Assembly: GCF_947179165.1 (NCBI RefSeq) | Contig: NC_077239.1 | Location: forward strand, 17,845,001 to 17,909,000 | From: Solanum dulcamara | Taxonomy: Eukaryota; Streptophyta; Magnoliopsida; Solanales; Solanaceae | Reading direction: 5' to 3' | DNA length: 64,000 nucleotides | In this document: one piece after another, positions 44,562 to 56,865 of the stretch | Numbering within the stretch: the first letter of the stretch is position 1 | Layout of the letters: every line of letters begins with the position of its first letter | The notes under the pieces: generated by a model | The model's database searches: none | Seen by the model: only the letters and a program-made list of their open reading frames with translations | Told to the model about the DNA's origin: nothing | Program-made: the position numbers and the translations under genes

Positions 44562-46987
44562 TGTAACACCCCTCAAAATTCTTCCAAAGATTCGGACCCT
44601 TCTTGTGTTCGGGAGGGGTCAAACCCGAGTATATTGAAGTATATTCGTGAGTTAAGATGAGTCTTTGAGGGACTGAGCGGTGTTAGAGGTGATGTGGGGT
44701 CACCAAGGACCCTTAGGACCGAGGATGAGTTCGTATAAGGGTCGACTTTTAACGACCCTATCTTTTGAAGGACGTCAATCTGGGTGGCCCACGACCTATT
44801 AAATTAAAGGTCATCGAGTCTTCTTTCCAACGCCACCAAGAACGTAAATTTTGGATTTCGAAGTCAAAAGATATGACGATCCTAAGATGAACTAGCACGG
44901 CAGGAATTTCATTTTTGGCCTGGGTTGCAACTGCTGGGGAAATGGCCTTGGCGCTGTAAGGGCGCGATGCGCCACTATCGCGCTAGAAACATGCCTCAGT
45001 AGTTTGGTCCTTGGCACAACGCGCCACTAAAAGTTGTGCAGGGTTTTTAAGGCCAAATTCCCAGAACTCAGAACAATGGCCTTGGCGTTGTAAGGGCGCG
45101 ACGCGCCACTATTGCGCCAGGAACATGCCTCAGTAGTTTGGTCTCTGGCGCGGTGTGCCACTACAAGGTGTGCAGGTTTTAGGTGTGTTTCAGCCTAGCG
45201 CTGCAATGGCGCGATGCGCCACTATCGCGCCAGGTGCATTTTTGCCTATTTTTCAGAACTTTTGAGAATGGGCAATTTGGGAATTGCCCCAAATTATATA
45301 TGTATCACCCTAGACTATTTTGGGATCGTTTCTTCAGCCCCCACTCTCTCTCTAAAAGCCCTAGAAACCTCTTCTCTCTCTCTCTCTCTTCTTCTTCCTC
45401 TCCAAATCCTTCTCCAATAAGAAGAGTTCCAAGAGCTTCAAGGTTTGAGTTTCCATTGGAGACCCAACCACAAGGTTTTCTTCAAGTCTTCACTAAGATA
45501 TGTAAGGCTGTCCAAAACATGGGTTGAGTCCACCCATGTGCCCTATTCTTGCTTTGAGGTTAGATGTTCCTGAAAATGGAGTTTCTTGGTATGGTCTAAG
45601 TTTAAATGAGTTTTATCCCCTATTTATTTGATTCTATATGTATTGATGTTGTTTAGTTAAGAAGTTCCCAAAATGAGCCTTTATGTGAGTATGAGTTGAT
45701 GAAAATGAGTTGCTAAATATGTTCTATTGATCTTCTTGACTATGTAGATTTTGATAAAGGATGCTATTTTCTTAAAAATGTTGCTTATTATAAAAATGTA
45801 AATTTAAAGTCTTGAAATTGTGATGAGTCTGAAAGATTTCTCATATGGATGGAGGAAATGATTGAGTATATCTAGATGTTGCTATATATGTGCATTTAAA
45901 TTTTCTTTTGAAGGATATGATTGAGATTGATCGGATAGTATGATTGGAAGAGATTGATTGTGATAGAGTTGATGAGTTGACAAGGTTGTAATGAGACTTG
46001 TCGATATGATTTGATTGAGTTGATTGGATGGAGTTTTATGAGCATTGAGTCTTGGGAGGAGTATCGAGCACCGAATTGGGAAAGAGTATAGTCCATACTC
46101 GAACCCAATACCTATGTTGCCAAATGTAGGGGGGATTGAACCGTTAAAGTCGGATGTTTCCCCGAGAGATTTGTCCTGACATTATAGGACTTGGTTGGAT
46201 TGGATCCATGAGTGTTTGATTCGTTCATACCCTGGCAAAGTATGAACGGGCGCGGCAACAACGTTGTTTTATTGTACCTTCACTGGCTCATAAGTGATGG
46301 TTGTCGGATAAGAGAAATTCCCAAATAGGTCTTGATAGTACTCTGAGTCAGATTGAGTTGAATTGTATGTGATTGGTCCCGTCTAAATTATATTCTTGTT
46401 TAGACTTAGGACATTTGATTGAGTTGGTATTCCACTTGAGTCGATCTTCTGAGTTGATTTGATCCTTCCTCGATGTCCGTTGTATTCGGCCATTTTACAT
46501 ACTCGTACATTCTATGTACTGATGCCATTTGGCCTGCATCATTTCATGATGCAGAGACAGGTACTAGAGATCATCAACCGGCGCTCCGTTGAAGATCCAC
46601 ATACACCCTCAGCTAGTTGGTGTGTCCTCCTAGTTTCTGGAGGATGTTGAACCTTCATGTACAGTCTGTTGCCGTTTCTCTTATTTTGATTGTTGGTAGC
46701 CATGGACATGTCATTGGCACCTCTTAGCCTTTGATAGAGGCTTCATAGACTGGAGTGTGGGGAGGTCGAACTGTTATTTTGAGGAATCTTATTTTATTGT
46801 CTTGTTGGGTTGTAAATGTTTGGCCTCCGGCCCCTATATATATATATGATCAGTATTTTATTAATTGAAGTTTCCGCTAAGAGAATGTGATGAAATGAAT
46901 GTGTGACTGGACTAGGTGGTTCGCTCGGAGGTCAGAAATGACCTTCAGGTGCCGGTTACGTCTAGGCTACCCTCCCGGGGCGTGACA
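44562..46987 (+). mobile_element. 3' LTR (2.43 kb)
   Basis: It aligns with 37139-39601 along its length. It lacks 34 bp present at about 37295-37328 of the 5' LTR. Substitutions are concentrated in the CpG-rich repeat units. It ends GGGGCGTGACA and is followed directly by gag of the minus-strand array. Confidence 0.92.
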
Positions 46988-47360
46988 ACTCACCTACTGG
47001 TACTCCCTCAACTGGAGCCTCAACCATGGTGGGTACTGCTCTCCTTCGGCCTCGACCACACCTCCCTCTTTTGTCTACTTCAACCACATTCTCGTACAGT
47101 TGGCTCCTCCTCTGGCTCAACTAAAGCCACAAGCCGAACACCATTGTAGCTGGTGTTAACCATCTGCGGACAAGAGAGTGAAAGAAATTAGATACAAATT
47201 TGGATCACCAAATACCAATTTGAATTAAGTTATAGCATGAAGGAAAGAAGATAGAGAACCTAAAGCCTGTAGCCTCTCGAAGAAAAGTACAGATATCTAC
47301 ATACCATTTCACAAGACTCTACTAGACTCATTTTGGTATGATGAGATCAACGAACCTAGA
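46988..47360 (-). pseudogene. Leader and gag start of the minus-strand gypsy array
   Basis: On the minus strand, a leader after the PBS leads to an ATG near 47162 with MVNTSYNGVRLVALVEPEEE, the same start as in the element at 22823. An acidic and Pro/Val-rich stretch follows, and the reading then breaks at the inserted element (46987). The plus-strand frame at 46916-47149 is a shadow. Confidence 0.75.
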
Positions 47361-47372
47361 GCTCTGATGCCA
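47361..47372 (-). other. Primer-binding site, initiator tRNA-Met type
   Basis: Minus strand TGGCATCAGAGC, one mismatch from the usual plant PBS, four bases from the LTR end at 47377. Confidence 0.85.
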
Positions 47373-47376
47373 ATTT

Positions 47377-49156
47377 TGTCACGATTGTGAAACATCGTGA
47401 CTGACATCCATACTAATCCTCCGATAGGTGAACCATTACAACAGTGCAACAAGTAACAAATGCAGTAGATAAAACAAAGTAAGGATGCAGAAGCAATCTT
47501 AATTCAAGAAATAAGCTTGATCCCCATAAACTCAGGAAAGTCTAGTCAATAACTTAAACATCCTAGGAACTGAAAGTTAATCGTACTAAATCTCTAATAG
47601 CCGTCTAAGTCTAAGAAAGGGAATGCAATTCCCAAAAGAAATTCATTAAAATAAATCAGTGTCTGAATATTTAAGTCTCAAAAGAAGGACTAAGATAAAA
47701 GAGAGTCCATGACAGTCTGAAAGAAATAACTCACACTTGACCTCGAATAACTATCTCTCCTCTAAGCAAGGTCTCTCTACAACCGGCTAAATATGGCCTG
47801 GACTCAATAAAGACAGAGAAAGTATAGTATCAGTACACAAAATCAACAGTGTACTGGTACGATTATGCAACTAACCAGTAAATGAGTCATGGAAAAGTAA
47901 ACCCAACATATTAAGCACATATATACAAAATAACTTAACCATTTTCATCTCAATCAGTACTCAGCAAGATCACAGTTCATCAAGTCCAATATCATATAAG
48001 TTTCACATAAGTCTCCTCTCATGGGACCTGCAAACACTTATTATTTATCGGAATATGACATCTGATCTAACATTTGTGTCACAACGTGACACTCGATTCA
48101 AATGTGTGCCGGAATATGACATCGGATCCAATTACGTGTCGAACCATAACACCCTGTCCAAATATATAAAGTAGCTACAATTTCATTCAGTAGTCAACAT
48201 TATGTCACCAAGAACAAGTTCATCACAAATCAGGCCAGTGAGTGATTATTTCACATAATTCATAATATGCTTTGCTATTCATATACACATATGCATATAA
48301 TGAAGTAATTTATCAATTACATGAAACACATAAGGGAAACAAAATCATCACATACCTCGAATTCGAGTTTCAATAACTCTAAGGTGCAGGAGCTTTCCCT
48401 TTCCGGATTCGTTCCACTTGTTCTTGGCCTAAAAATAGTAAATACATACAAAGGATCAACAAAATGATAACTAATATGAATTATAACACAATTCTCATCC
48501 TAAGACAAACCCATGATCCTAACCCCCATTTTATGGCTACTTTCCACCATTAATTTCAACCCAAAACCCTCCCTTAAGATCACCCACCATAAATTATGGG
48601 TTCTAGGAATCAATTTACAGGTTTAGGGAGTAAATTACTTACCTTTGGTACAAATTAGGGTGGAAACTAGTAGAAAATTACCCTATTCCTCTTCTGGTCC
48701 ATCAAGAATAAAATGGGACTAAAATAAGTCATTCTGCAATTTTTTTCCGACTTACATCCCGTCTGTCCCGCCACAACGAGACCATCCCGCTCTAGGGGAT
48801 TGAACAGAAATAGAGAACTCGGAACTTGGGCTCCAAACCTCCATTTAACAATACGCCCTCAATCATTGGTATCTTAAATCATACCCTTTACATCAAATTC
48901 AATTTCAGGAGTTTTACTCACCCAAATGCAATTTTGTGAAGCTGTAAAGGCTCCATATCATCTTGGTTTTCATCTAATTTAATCAAATCACTGATTCAAT
49001 CCTCCACTTATCACCAGGTCACTCTAGACCTTGTCTAACTCTAAATTTAACCAAGTCTGGCCTAGGCTCAAATTTTTCGAAGTTACTACCCAAAGTTTTT
49101 TGGCCCAAATTCCTTTTCCCTTGGCCTATCCATAATGATAGAGACAAGTCTTTACA
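47377..49156 (-). mobile_element. Single LTR shared by two internal regions (1.78 kb)
   Basis: On the minus strand it starts TGTAAAGACTTGTCTC (49156) and ends CAATCGTGACA (47377). It is homologous to 20821-22603 and 30074-31868. A pol 3' end precedes it and a PBS plus gag follow it, so it acts as the 3' LTR of one copy and the 5' LTR of the next. The array of TGACA/TGTCA units is at about 48050-48170. Confidence 0.85.
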
Positions 49157-49199
49157 ATAGATACTAATTTACCAATCACTCATCCTCGAGTGACCAACT

Positions 49200-50780
49200 A
49201 GGGAAAAAAGGGCTAAAGTAGAGATATAGTAGTGCCAACTTCGTTGAACAGCTGAGGATACTTATCTCATATGTCCTTCTCGGTTTTCCAAGTAGCTTCC
49301 TCCACCGAACAATGCTTCTATAGCACCTTCACCATGTTGATCTCCTTAGTTCTCAACTTCTGGAAATCGCGATTAAGAATTGGAACTAGCTCATCCTCGT
49401 ACTGAAGATCCTTGTTTAATAAAATTGATTCCCATTTAAATATGTAATCCTCATCTCTATGCTGCTTTTTCAGCACTGACACATGAAACACCGAATGTTC
49501 CCTAGACAAGCTAGGTGGTAAGGCCAATCTATACGACACTGCCCTACACAGTCAATAATCTCAAAGGGGCCATTATAGCGAGGACTAAGCTTGCTCTTCT
49601 TACCAAACCTCATTACCTCCTTAATAGGTGACACTTTTAGGAGCACTTACTCATCTTTCTGGAATGTTATATCCCTCACTTTATGGTCAACATACTCTTT
49701 TTGATGACTCTGAGCTGCTAGAAGCTTAGCTTGTACGCTTCTTACCTTATCCTAAGAATCCCTCACTAAGTCTAACCTCAATGGCTCCACCTCTCCAGCT
49801 TCAAACCATCCTATGGGAGACCGGCATCCCCTCCCATAAATAACTTTGAAGGGTGCTATCACAATGCTGGATTGATAACTATTGTTGTAGGAGAACTAAC
49901 ACAAGGGAATGAACTTGTTCCAATGTCCCCCGAAGTCGATCACACATGCTCTCAACATATTTTCCAACACTTGGATAGTTCTCACTAACTGCCCATCAGT
50001 TTGTGGATGAAATGTCGTTCTAAAAGTGAGTTGAGTGCCTAACTCCTCATGAACCTTTCCCCAAAATTTAGAGGTGAATTGAGTACCATGGTCTGAAATG
50101 ATGGAAAGGGACAACCTATGCAACCTCACTATCTCCTTTATATAAATCTTTGCCAATTTTTGTGCATTGTAGTACACTCTAACCCGAATGAAGTGTGCTG
50201 AATTTTTCAATCTTTCAACCACCACCTAAATGGAAAAATACTTTTCCAAGGTCTTGGGAAGTCTCAACACAAAATCAATGGCTGTTCTCTTCCATTTCCA
50301 TTCCGCAATGGGCATTTTTTATAGTAAACTTGCAGGTCTTTGGTGCTCATATTTCACCTGTTGGCAATGTGACACTTGACTACATATTCAAATATGTATT
50401 TATTCATACCCGACCATAAATATAGGCGTTTCAAGTCTTGATACATCTTGTTAACTCCAGGGTGAATACAGTACCGTGACAATCATATTCATACAGAACT
50501 TTCTGAATTATGTGATCTACTCGAGGAACATAAACCTTCCCCTATAGTTGAGCTTACCTACATCAAGTGCTGAATCTTTGGCCTTGCCCATCAAAACGTT
50601 TTCTCTAATCTCATTCAAGTTTACATCTTCAAACTGATTGGTCTTAATTTACTTTATAAAAGTGGGCTTTAGATCAACATTGGCCATCACCCCACCCTTC
50701 TCTGAGATGCCTAGTCTCATTAACCTGGCCTCCAAGGCCTGAATCTCTCTAGATGGGGCTGTTTGCAGGCTGCTAAACAG
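49200..50780 (-). pseudogene. Gypsy integrase and chromodomain-like end of the minus-strand array
   Basis: The piece 50225-49896 has RLHRLSLSIISDHGTQFTSK, then FHPQTDGQLVRTIQVLENML and ACVIDFGGHWNKF, the integrase core with the second catalytic Asp. The third acidic position reads Val (DGQLVRT). The piece 49539-49318 reads SYRLALPPSLSREHSVFHVS and KLRTKEINMVKVL. The stretches around them decode in other frames with stops. Confidence 0.82.
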
Positions 50781-51450
50781 GCTAGACTACACATGCTAAC
50801 TAGTTTCCAACTTAATTTATCTGCCACTACATTAGCCTTACCTGGATGGTAAAATCATAGACTTTGACCAACTCCATCCACCTCTACTATCTCAAATTCA
50901 AGTCTCTTAGGGTGAACACATGTTGTAAACTGTTGTGATTAGTAAACATCTCACACTTGACACCATATAGGTAGTGTCTTCATATTTTCAAGGTAAACAT
51001 TATTGCTGCCAACTCCAAATCATGAGTTGGGTAGTTTCTCTCATGTAGCTTCAACTGTCGTGAAGCATAGGCTACCACATTCTTGTCTTGCATCAACACA
51101 ACACCAAAATCTAAATATGAAGCATTATAATAAACAATAAAGTCCTTACCTTTAATCAATAGAGTCAAGATAGGTGATGTGGTCAGAAGAGTCTTAAACT
51201 TTTGGAAGATCTCTTTGTATTTATTAGTCCACTTGAATGACACCTCCTTTTTAGTTAGTATGGTCAAATGAGTAGCCATAGAAGCAAAGTTTCTCATGAA
51301 CTAGCGATAATAACTAGCTAGTCCCATTAAACTCCTAACTTCAGTCACGGAACTAGGCCAAGACCAGTTCTTAATCACTTTAATCTTTTGTGGGTCTACC
51401 ATTACCCCTCCTTTTGAAACAACATGGCCCAAAAAGGCAACTGAAGGCAA
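50781..51450 (-). pseudogene. Gypsy RNase H of the minus-strand array
   Basis: The open piece 51297-50980 runs [20 protein letters not shown], then [20 protein letters not shown] and [20 protein letters not shown]. The first catalytic Asp of RNase H reads Asn (YYNAS). The remaining part to 50781 has the tether and HPG..NVVAD-like text with stops. Confidence 0.82.
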
Positions 51451-52368
51451 CTAGAATTCACATTTAGAGAGATTTGCATATAACTTCTGCTTTCCCAGAA
51501 CACCTAGAATAATACAGAGATGGTCTGCATGTTGTTGTTCACTCTTTGAATACACCATGATATCATCTATAATCACAATAACAAATGAATATAGGAATGG
51601 TTTGAAAACCTCATTCATTAAACTCAAAAAGGTTGCAGGTGCATTGGTCAGCCTAAAAGACATCACCAAAAATTCACAGTGATCGTATCTGGTCCTAAAA
51701 GCTATTTTGGGCACATTCTCAGGCCTAATCTTCAATTGATGATAGCTAGATCTGAGATCAATCTTTGAAAAGAATAATGTACCTTGCAACTGATCAAAAA
51801 AGTCATCAATAAGCGGCAAGGGATATTTATTCTGGATGGTGACCTTATTTAGTTGACGGTAAACAATGCACATTCTCATACTACCATCATTTTTCTTTAC
51901 AAATAACACCGGAGCACCCTATAGAGAAGCACTGGGATGGATAAATCTCTTATCAAGAAGTTCTTAAATTTGAGCCTTAGGCTCTCTCAACTCTGCTGGA
52001 ACTATAAAATAGGGAGAGATAGAAATTGAGTGAGTGTCCAGCTCTAAGTCAATGCAGAAGTATATCTCTTTGTCAGGAGGTATACCAGGCAAGTCTGAAG
52101 GAAATACTTCTGAAAATTCGCACACTACCGGAATAGACTCAAAAAAGAGAGACTCTACATCAACCCTTCCCCACCATTTTTCTAGCCTAAAGAAAGGATA
52201 TGACCATAGTTGGATTATTGTTGTACACCCATTCCCACTCTAACCTTTCCCTCCCTGGATTTTTAAAGCCACATTTTTTGCATTACAATTAAGCACAACA
52301 AAATAGGGGGAAAACCAAGTCATGCCTAAAATTATATAGAAATCGGTCATATCTAAAATCACTAAGTC
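51451..52368 (-). pseudogene. Gypsy reverse transcriptase of the minus-strand array, cut at its 5' side
   Basis: The 152-codon piece 51909-51451 includes [33 protein letters not shown] and the active site [14 protein letters not shown], an unbroken RT core. Upstream, 51960-52368 has LRELREPKAQI-like and protease-linker text with stops. It ends at 52368, where the next gypsy LTR is inserted. The remainder of this pol should lie beyond the right end of the window. Confidence 0.82.
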
Positions 52369-55168
52369 TATTATACCCCATATTTTTTAACGTTGGAATA
52401 TTTTATGCTAATCGAGTTAAATTTAAGGAAAAGATCATTTTGAGATATGAGATAGTTACTTTTAATCCCTGATTGTTAATTAAGTGTACAAATTTATTAT
52501 AAATTTTATTTGATATAGAAATATTAATGGAGACTAGGAATTAATTAACCATGATTAGATTATTAAGTAGGGATTATTGATTAATTATGATTAATTAAGC
52601 TAATTAGACTGCTAAGTGGGCCCCACTACTAAGTGGAAAATCGGATTGGTCTTGGATGTTAATGGGACACATGTCAAGGGATGTATATGTGTCACCCTTA
52701 TGTGCTGCATATAAAGGGCAAGTAGATGACTAATAACCTCATTTCAACTTCTCCACAACATTAAAAAATAGAGATAGAGAAAAAATGCTCATGGCTATGG
52801 CTAAGCCAAATCAAGTTCACCAAGCATGATTCAAATTAATTCTTCATGGTGTTTTAAATCAAAGGAAGGTCTATGGAAACGTGAATTTGTCCTTGAGGTC
52901 AGCAAGGGTGGTTATCAATTAAAATTGCCAAATTTAGCAAATTAAGGAGTCAAGCTAATAAGGTAAGTTTTGATCATATTCTACATGTTATAGTAGGTAT
53001 TTGGACTTGTTATAAATTGGTAGATATGAATTGAATACATGGAAATATGTATGTTGATGTTGAAGTATTGTTGAGCCGTGTTAGGGGGATGTTGTAGTCA
53101 AAATTAATGAGTTAATTTTAAGTTATATTTTGGGTTGTTGTTATCATGAATTATGTGATACGAGTGAAGGAATTAAATGATTAAAGTTAAGGTTAAATTT
53201 ATTTTGTGGGCTGTTACAGAAGTTGTGGTGATATTATCATGGTTTTCTTACATATGAATAAATGATGTTGTAGTCGTGTGTGGGATGGTATAAATCATGA
53301 ATTTGGATGTAAATATTTTATGATATAACATATGAGAAACATAGGTGGTTTGCTTGGTGTATTCGTAGGTGTTCGTAAGATTATCGGGCATCTGTTTATG
53401 TTGTGGTTAGGGACTTTTTTGATGTTTTATTGTTTTTCTTGTTGAGCTTGGAAGATTAATGATAATTAAAACTATACATTTTGTTGTATGGTTGTTAGGT
53501 CTGTTCTAATCTAAAAATGGTGGATTAATTTCGATTAATATTGTGGTTGTTGTTATGGCTGATTATACAATGAAAATGAAAGAATTTGATGTGTCTTGTT
53601 GGAGTTTTAATTGTTCTAAGGGTTGGTTGTAACATGTGGTTGTTTGTGTTGAATTGAATGATTAAGCGTAACTATGATTGTGCATTATATGGTTATAATC
53701 GTTGGGGTGTTATAAATCCTTTCGATAGGTTGTGGTGGTTGTGACCTATTAGGAGTAATTAGATAGCATCATAGTAGTCATGTTGATAATTAATGGAAGT
53801 CAAAAAAGTATGTGGGCTATTCAGAGTATTGTTGAATCTCGTCCTAGCTAGTCTTAACATGGCATTTGAACGTGTGATTGTTGATGCTTCTTGGTGATTG
53901 TATGGCTGGTTTGGGTGTGAGGAAAGTGATCGGTGTAGGGGAGGTGTTGTCTAATTTTCTAAAAATAACCTACTAATGATAAAGTACGTTTTATCCTTTT
54001 TCATAGCTTAACCATAGTATTTAACGTCTTAATATAGATTAAGACGCTATTGGGCATCATATACGTGTTGTGTGCGAATAAACGCTAAAGGTATGTAAAG
54101 CTAACCTTTCCTTTTTTTGGCATGATCCATAGGAAACAAACAGACGACAAACTTATAAATTCCAAAGAAGCTCTCATTCTTAGATACACTATAGTGGCTA
54201 ATGTTCTTGATTTCCAAAAATTATATCATTGTGTCTTGATACATGTGTATGATTTCAGCTATTCTAATTTGGTATAATTCATTTTTTGGTATAATTCATA
54301 ATGCCAATCGAAGGGTGCTTGAAATGACTACTGTCTTGATTTTCAAATGATGATTCAGTTTAATTTTTCTATTGAGTCTTAAATGATGATATAATTGTAC
54401 ATGGTGTCTAATGATACACTATTCATACATATTGTTATTGTATTATCCACCGAGTTCTACGATAGGCCGGGTATGTTATTATGTATGGATTTCACTATAT
54501 TATTCACCGAGTCCCTTGCTAGAGGGCTAGGTACGTGATATGATAATATGATGTTATGATGATATGATTATGGTACTGAGTCTCATGATGGGCTGGGTAT
54601 GGTATACATGTACACGAATTTATTCATCGGATCCCATAATGGGCCAGGTACGGCATATGACAATGATATATATGGCTTCATTTATCAAATATAGGTACAA
54701 TGATTTGTTGATTATTATACTTGTCTTCTGAATCCCCATTTCAGATGTGATCTCCTTTATGGTATTTATATTTTATATACTTAGTACATATTTTGTACTG
54801 ACCCTCTCTCTTTGTGGGGCTGTGTTTTATGCCTGCGGGTACATATACTCGTTTTGGGGATCCGACAGCTTAGGATTTTCACTCAGCTATTTTGGAGTGC
54901 TCCATTATCCCGGAGCTTAGATTTTTGGTACTGATCCTTTTGATGTATATATTTGGTTATCTAGTGGTACAGTGGGGCCCTATCCCATCAAATGCTACTG
55001 TTAGTACTCTCAGAGGTCTGTAGACATGTGTGAGTTGTATATAGATGTTATCTAGCTATACTAGTATAACTTATTTTAGGACGTTCCCATTCATAATGGC
55101 AGCATCATCATCTTACATATGTACATGTATATTTTGGAATCTGGGGTGTAGTGACAGCCTTATTGTAT

Positions 55169-55199
<31 letters not shown>

Positions 55200-55294
55200 G
55201 TTTGGACGTTCGCACACGTTATGACAGTCTTGTCGGATTACATACTATGTTATCTTTTGACGATTATGACTCCTTAGGAGACAAGTGGTTTTGG

Positions 55295-55335
<41 letters not shown>

Positions 55336-55476
55336 ATGTATGTGACAGTTTTGAGATGAGTTCTGCCCGTATAAGTCCCATATCATGTTTAGTTGCTGAT
55401 CGATTATAGGTAATAGGTGTGTATATAAGTGTCTAGTTCGGGCACTAGTCACGACCCATGGGGTTGGATCGTGACA
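52369..55476 (+). mobile_element. First LTR of the array (3.1 kb)
   Basis: It starts TATTATACCCCAT, in which the TG has become TA, and ends GGATCGTGACA. GACACATGTCA at 52666-52676 and a CATATAAAGG TATA box at about 52709-52718 mark the promoter. AT/GT microsatellites lie at 55165-55200 and 55296-55338. No gene lies within it, and the small frames there are chance. Confidence 0.88.
55296..55338. repeat. (TA)n(TG)n compound microsatellite in the LTR
   Basis: TA repeats followed by TG repeats. The equivalent site in the second LTR (63398-63415) is shorter and lacks the TG part. Confidence 0.9.
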
Positions 55477-55480
55477 AAAG

Positions 55481-55492
55481 TGATATCAGAGC
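55481..55492 (+). other. Primer-binding site of the first internal region
   Basis: TGATATCAGAGC, one mismatch from the usual initiator-Met PBS, four bases after the LTR. Confidence 0.85.
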
Positions 55493-55675
55493 AGTTCATC
55501 CTCGGAGTGTCTATAGACCGTGTCTAGTAGAGTCTTCTTTAGCGATATGTTGTGCACCACATTTATAAACAGGAGGCTATAGGACATTTAAGATATTATC
55601 CTTCCTTTTTACTTTAAATTGTGCAATAGAGTTGTATTATCAGGATAATTCCTCCCTAACGGATTATTATGTTTA

Positions 55676-56865
55676 GAGTGATTTGCCTATGGAAAGCGAA
55701 AACTGTCTAGAAGGGAAAGTAAGTAGCAGGAGAGACTAGCCAGACCCCGAGAGTTACTAGGGCTTGTGCCCAGTCTATGCCTGAAGTTGTGCTCTAGTCG
55801 GCGAGCTCTACTACACCACCACTACCAGAGGAGCTTAGAGCATCAGCAAATGCAACTACGGATTAGGAGACGGCTTCACCTGACTGGTGCAACATACATT
55901 GAGGATAGTTAGGGATTCTAAAACTGAGTTGGTTAAGTTAGTTTCATATCGACTATGTGATGTAGAGGCTAGTTGGTATGAGTCCTGGGAGTTATCTAGG
56001 GGCAAGGGTCCTCCTCCAGCGGTATAAGATGAGTTTGTAGAGGTCTTCCTTGGCCACTTTCTACCTCCGGAGATGAGACAAGCAAGAGTCGATAGATTCT
56101 TACATTTGAAGTAGAATGGCATGAGTATTCGAGATTATAGTCTTCAATTTGATTCGTTGGCGAGACATGCGCCCACTATTATAGTTGATATGGCTGATAG
56201 AGTACATCGTTATATGATGAGGTTGGATCATTATTTAATTAATAACTATATCAGTATGGCTTCTCAGCCAAGTATATATATTGCTTGGGTATAGGCATAC
56301 GCATAAGGGGTAGAGGATCGACACAGAGGGCATCATCCCAATAGAGATCATGACAGAGGCCAACATAAGAAACCTAGATCAGCTAGTTATTCTAGTAAAT
56401 TTCAAGGCGGGAAGCCTCAGCAGTATAGTAGATATCCTTCTCTACCATCCTAGAGTGCACCCCCACATTTCACAGGTAGGAGATTCGGTAGCACAGGATA
56501 TTCAGGAGCTGGTCAGAGCTCCAAGGTTTTAGGTTCACAAATGAATAAAGGTTTGCGCCAGTCGAGGCCACCTTTGCTTCGGTGTTCCCATTGTGGTGGG
56601 CCATATTTTGAGGAATGCCGTTTTACTATAGGTGCTTTCTTTATTTACGGCCGTCAAATCCACATCACAAGGGAATGTCCATTTAGGTGTAATCTAAGTG
56701 GTGTAGCTCAGCCTACTGGGTCAGTTGCTGGTTTATCTTCTTCTATGGCTATATACCTTGTGGGGCAGGGTATTCAAACATCAGCAGGTCATGGTGGAGC
56801 TTCCAGTTCTAGCGGTCCTTCTAACCGCATATATGCCTTGGCTAGTAGACAAGACCAGGAGGCAT
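55676..56865 (+). pseudogene. Gypsy gag remnant, first internal region
   Basis: The start codon region aligns with the intact start at 63760 but is altered (GATTTGCCTATGG). After a deletion near 55875 the gag domain is recognisable at 55900-56250 with stops. A degenerate zinc knuckle lies in the frame 56541-57152 (CSHCGGPYFEEC, then a second knuckle where the first Cys reads Phe: FFIYGRQIHITREC). Apparent minus-strand frames are shadows. Confidence 0.78.

Larger units (their letters stand above)
37139..46987 (+). mobile_element. Ty3/gypsy chromovirus, nearly full length (9.85 kb), youngest in the window, defective
   Basis: LTRs at 37139-39601 and 44562-46987 begin TGTAACACCCC and end GCGTGACA. 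They differ at only about 2 percent of positions by eye plus a 34-bp indel. A PBS, a single gag-pol frame and a purine tract (AAGGGGGAGATA, 44549-44560) are present. The flanks are ACTTA (37134-37138) and ACTCA (46988-46992), a target duplication with one mismatch. The host sequence is gag of the minus-strand array. Gag-pol carries seven stops, one frameshift and an inverted block in integrase, so the copy cannot move by itself. Confidence 0.92.
37010..52368 (-). mobile_element. Minus-strand gypsy array: pol, one LTR, then PBS and gag, split by a younger element
   Basis: On the minus strand the order is pol (52368-49200), LTR (49156-47377), PBS (47372-47361), and gag (47150-46988 continuing at 37138-37010). 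One LTR therefore ends one internal region and starts another. A plus-strand gypsy element at 37139-46987 interrupts gag, and the array at 52369 interrupts pol. The gag is lost beyond about 37010. The family is the same as 20821-31868. Confidence 0.8.

Noticed and set aside
55151..55345. Tyr/Ile-rich 64-codon frame
   Set aside because: Made from TA and TG microsatellites in an LTR.
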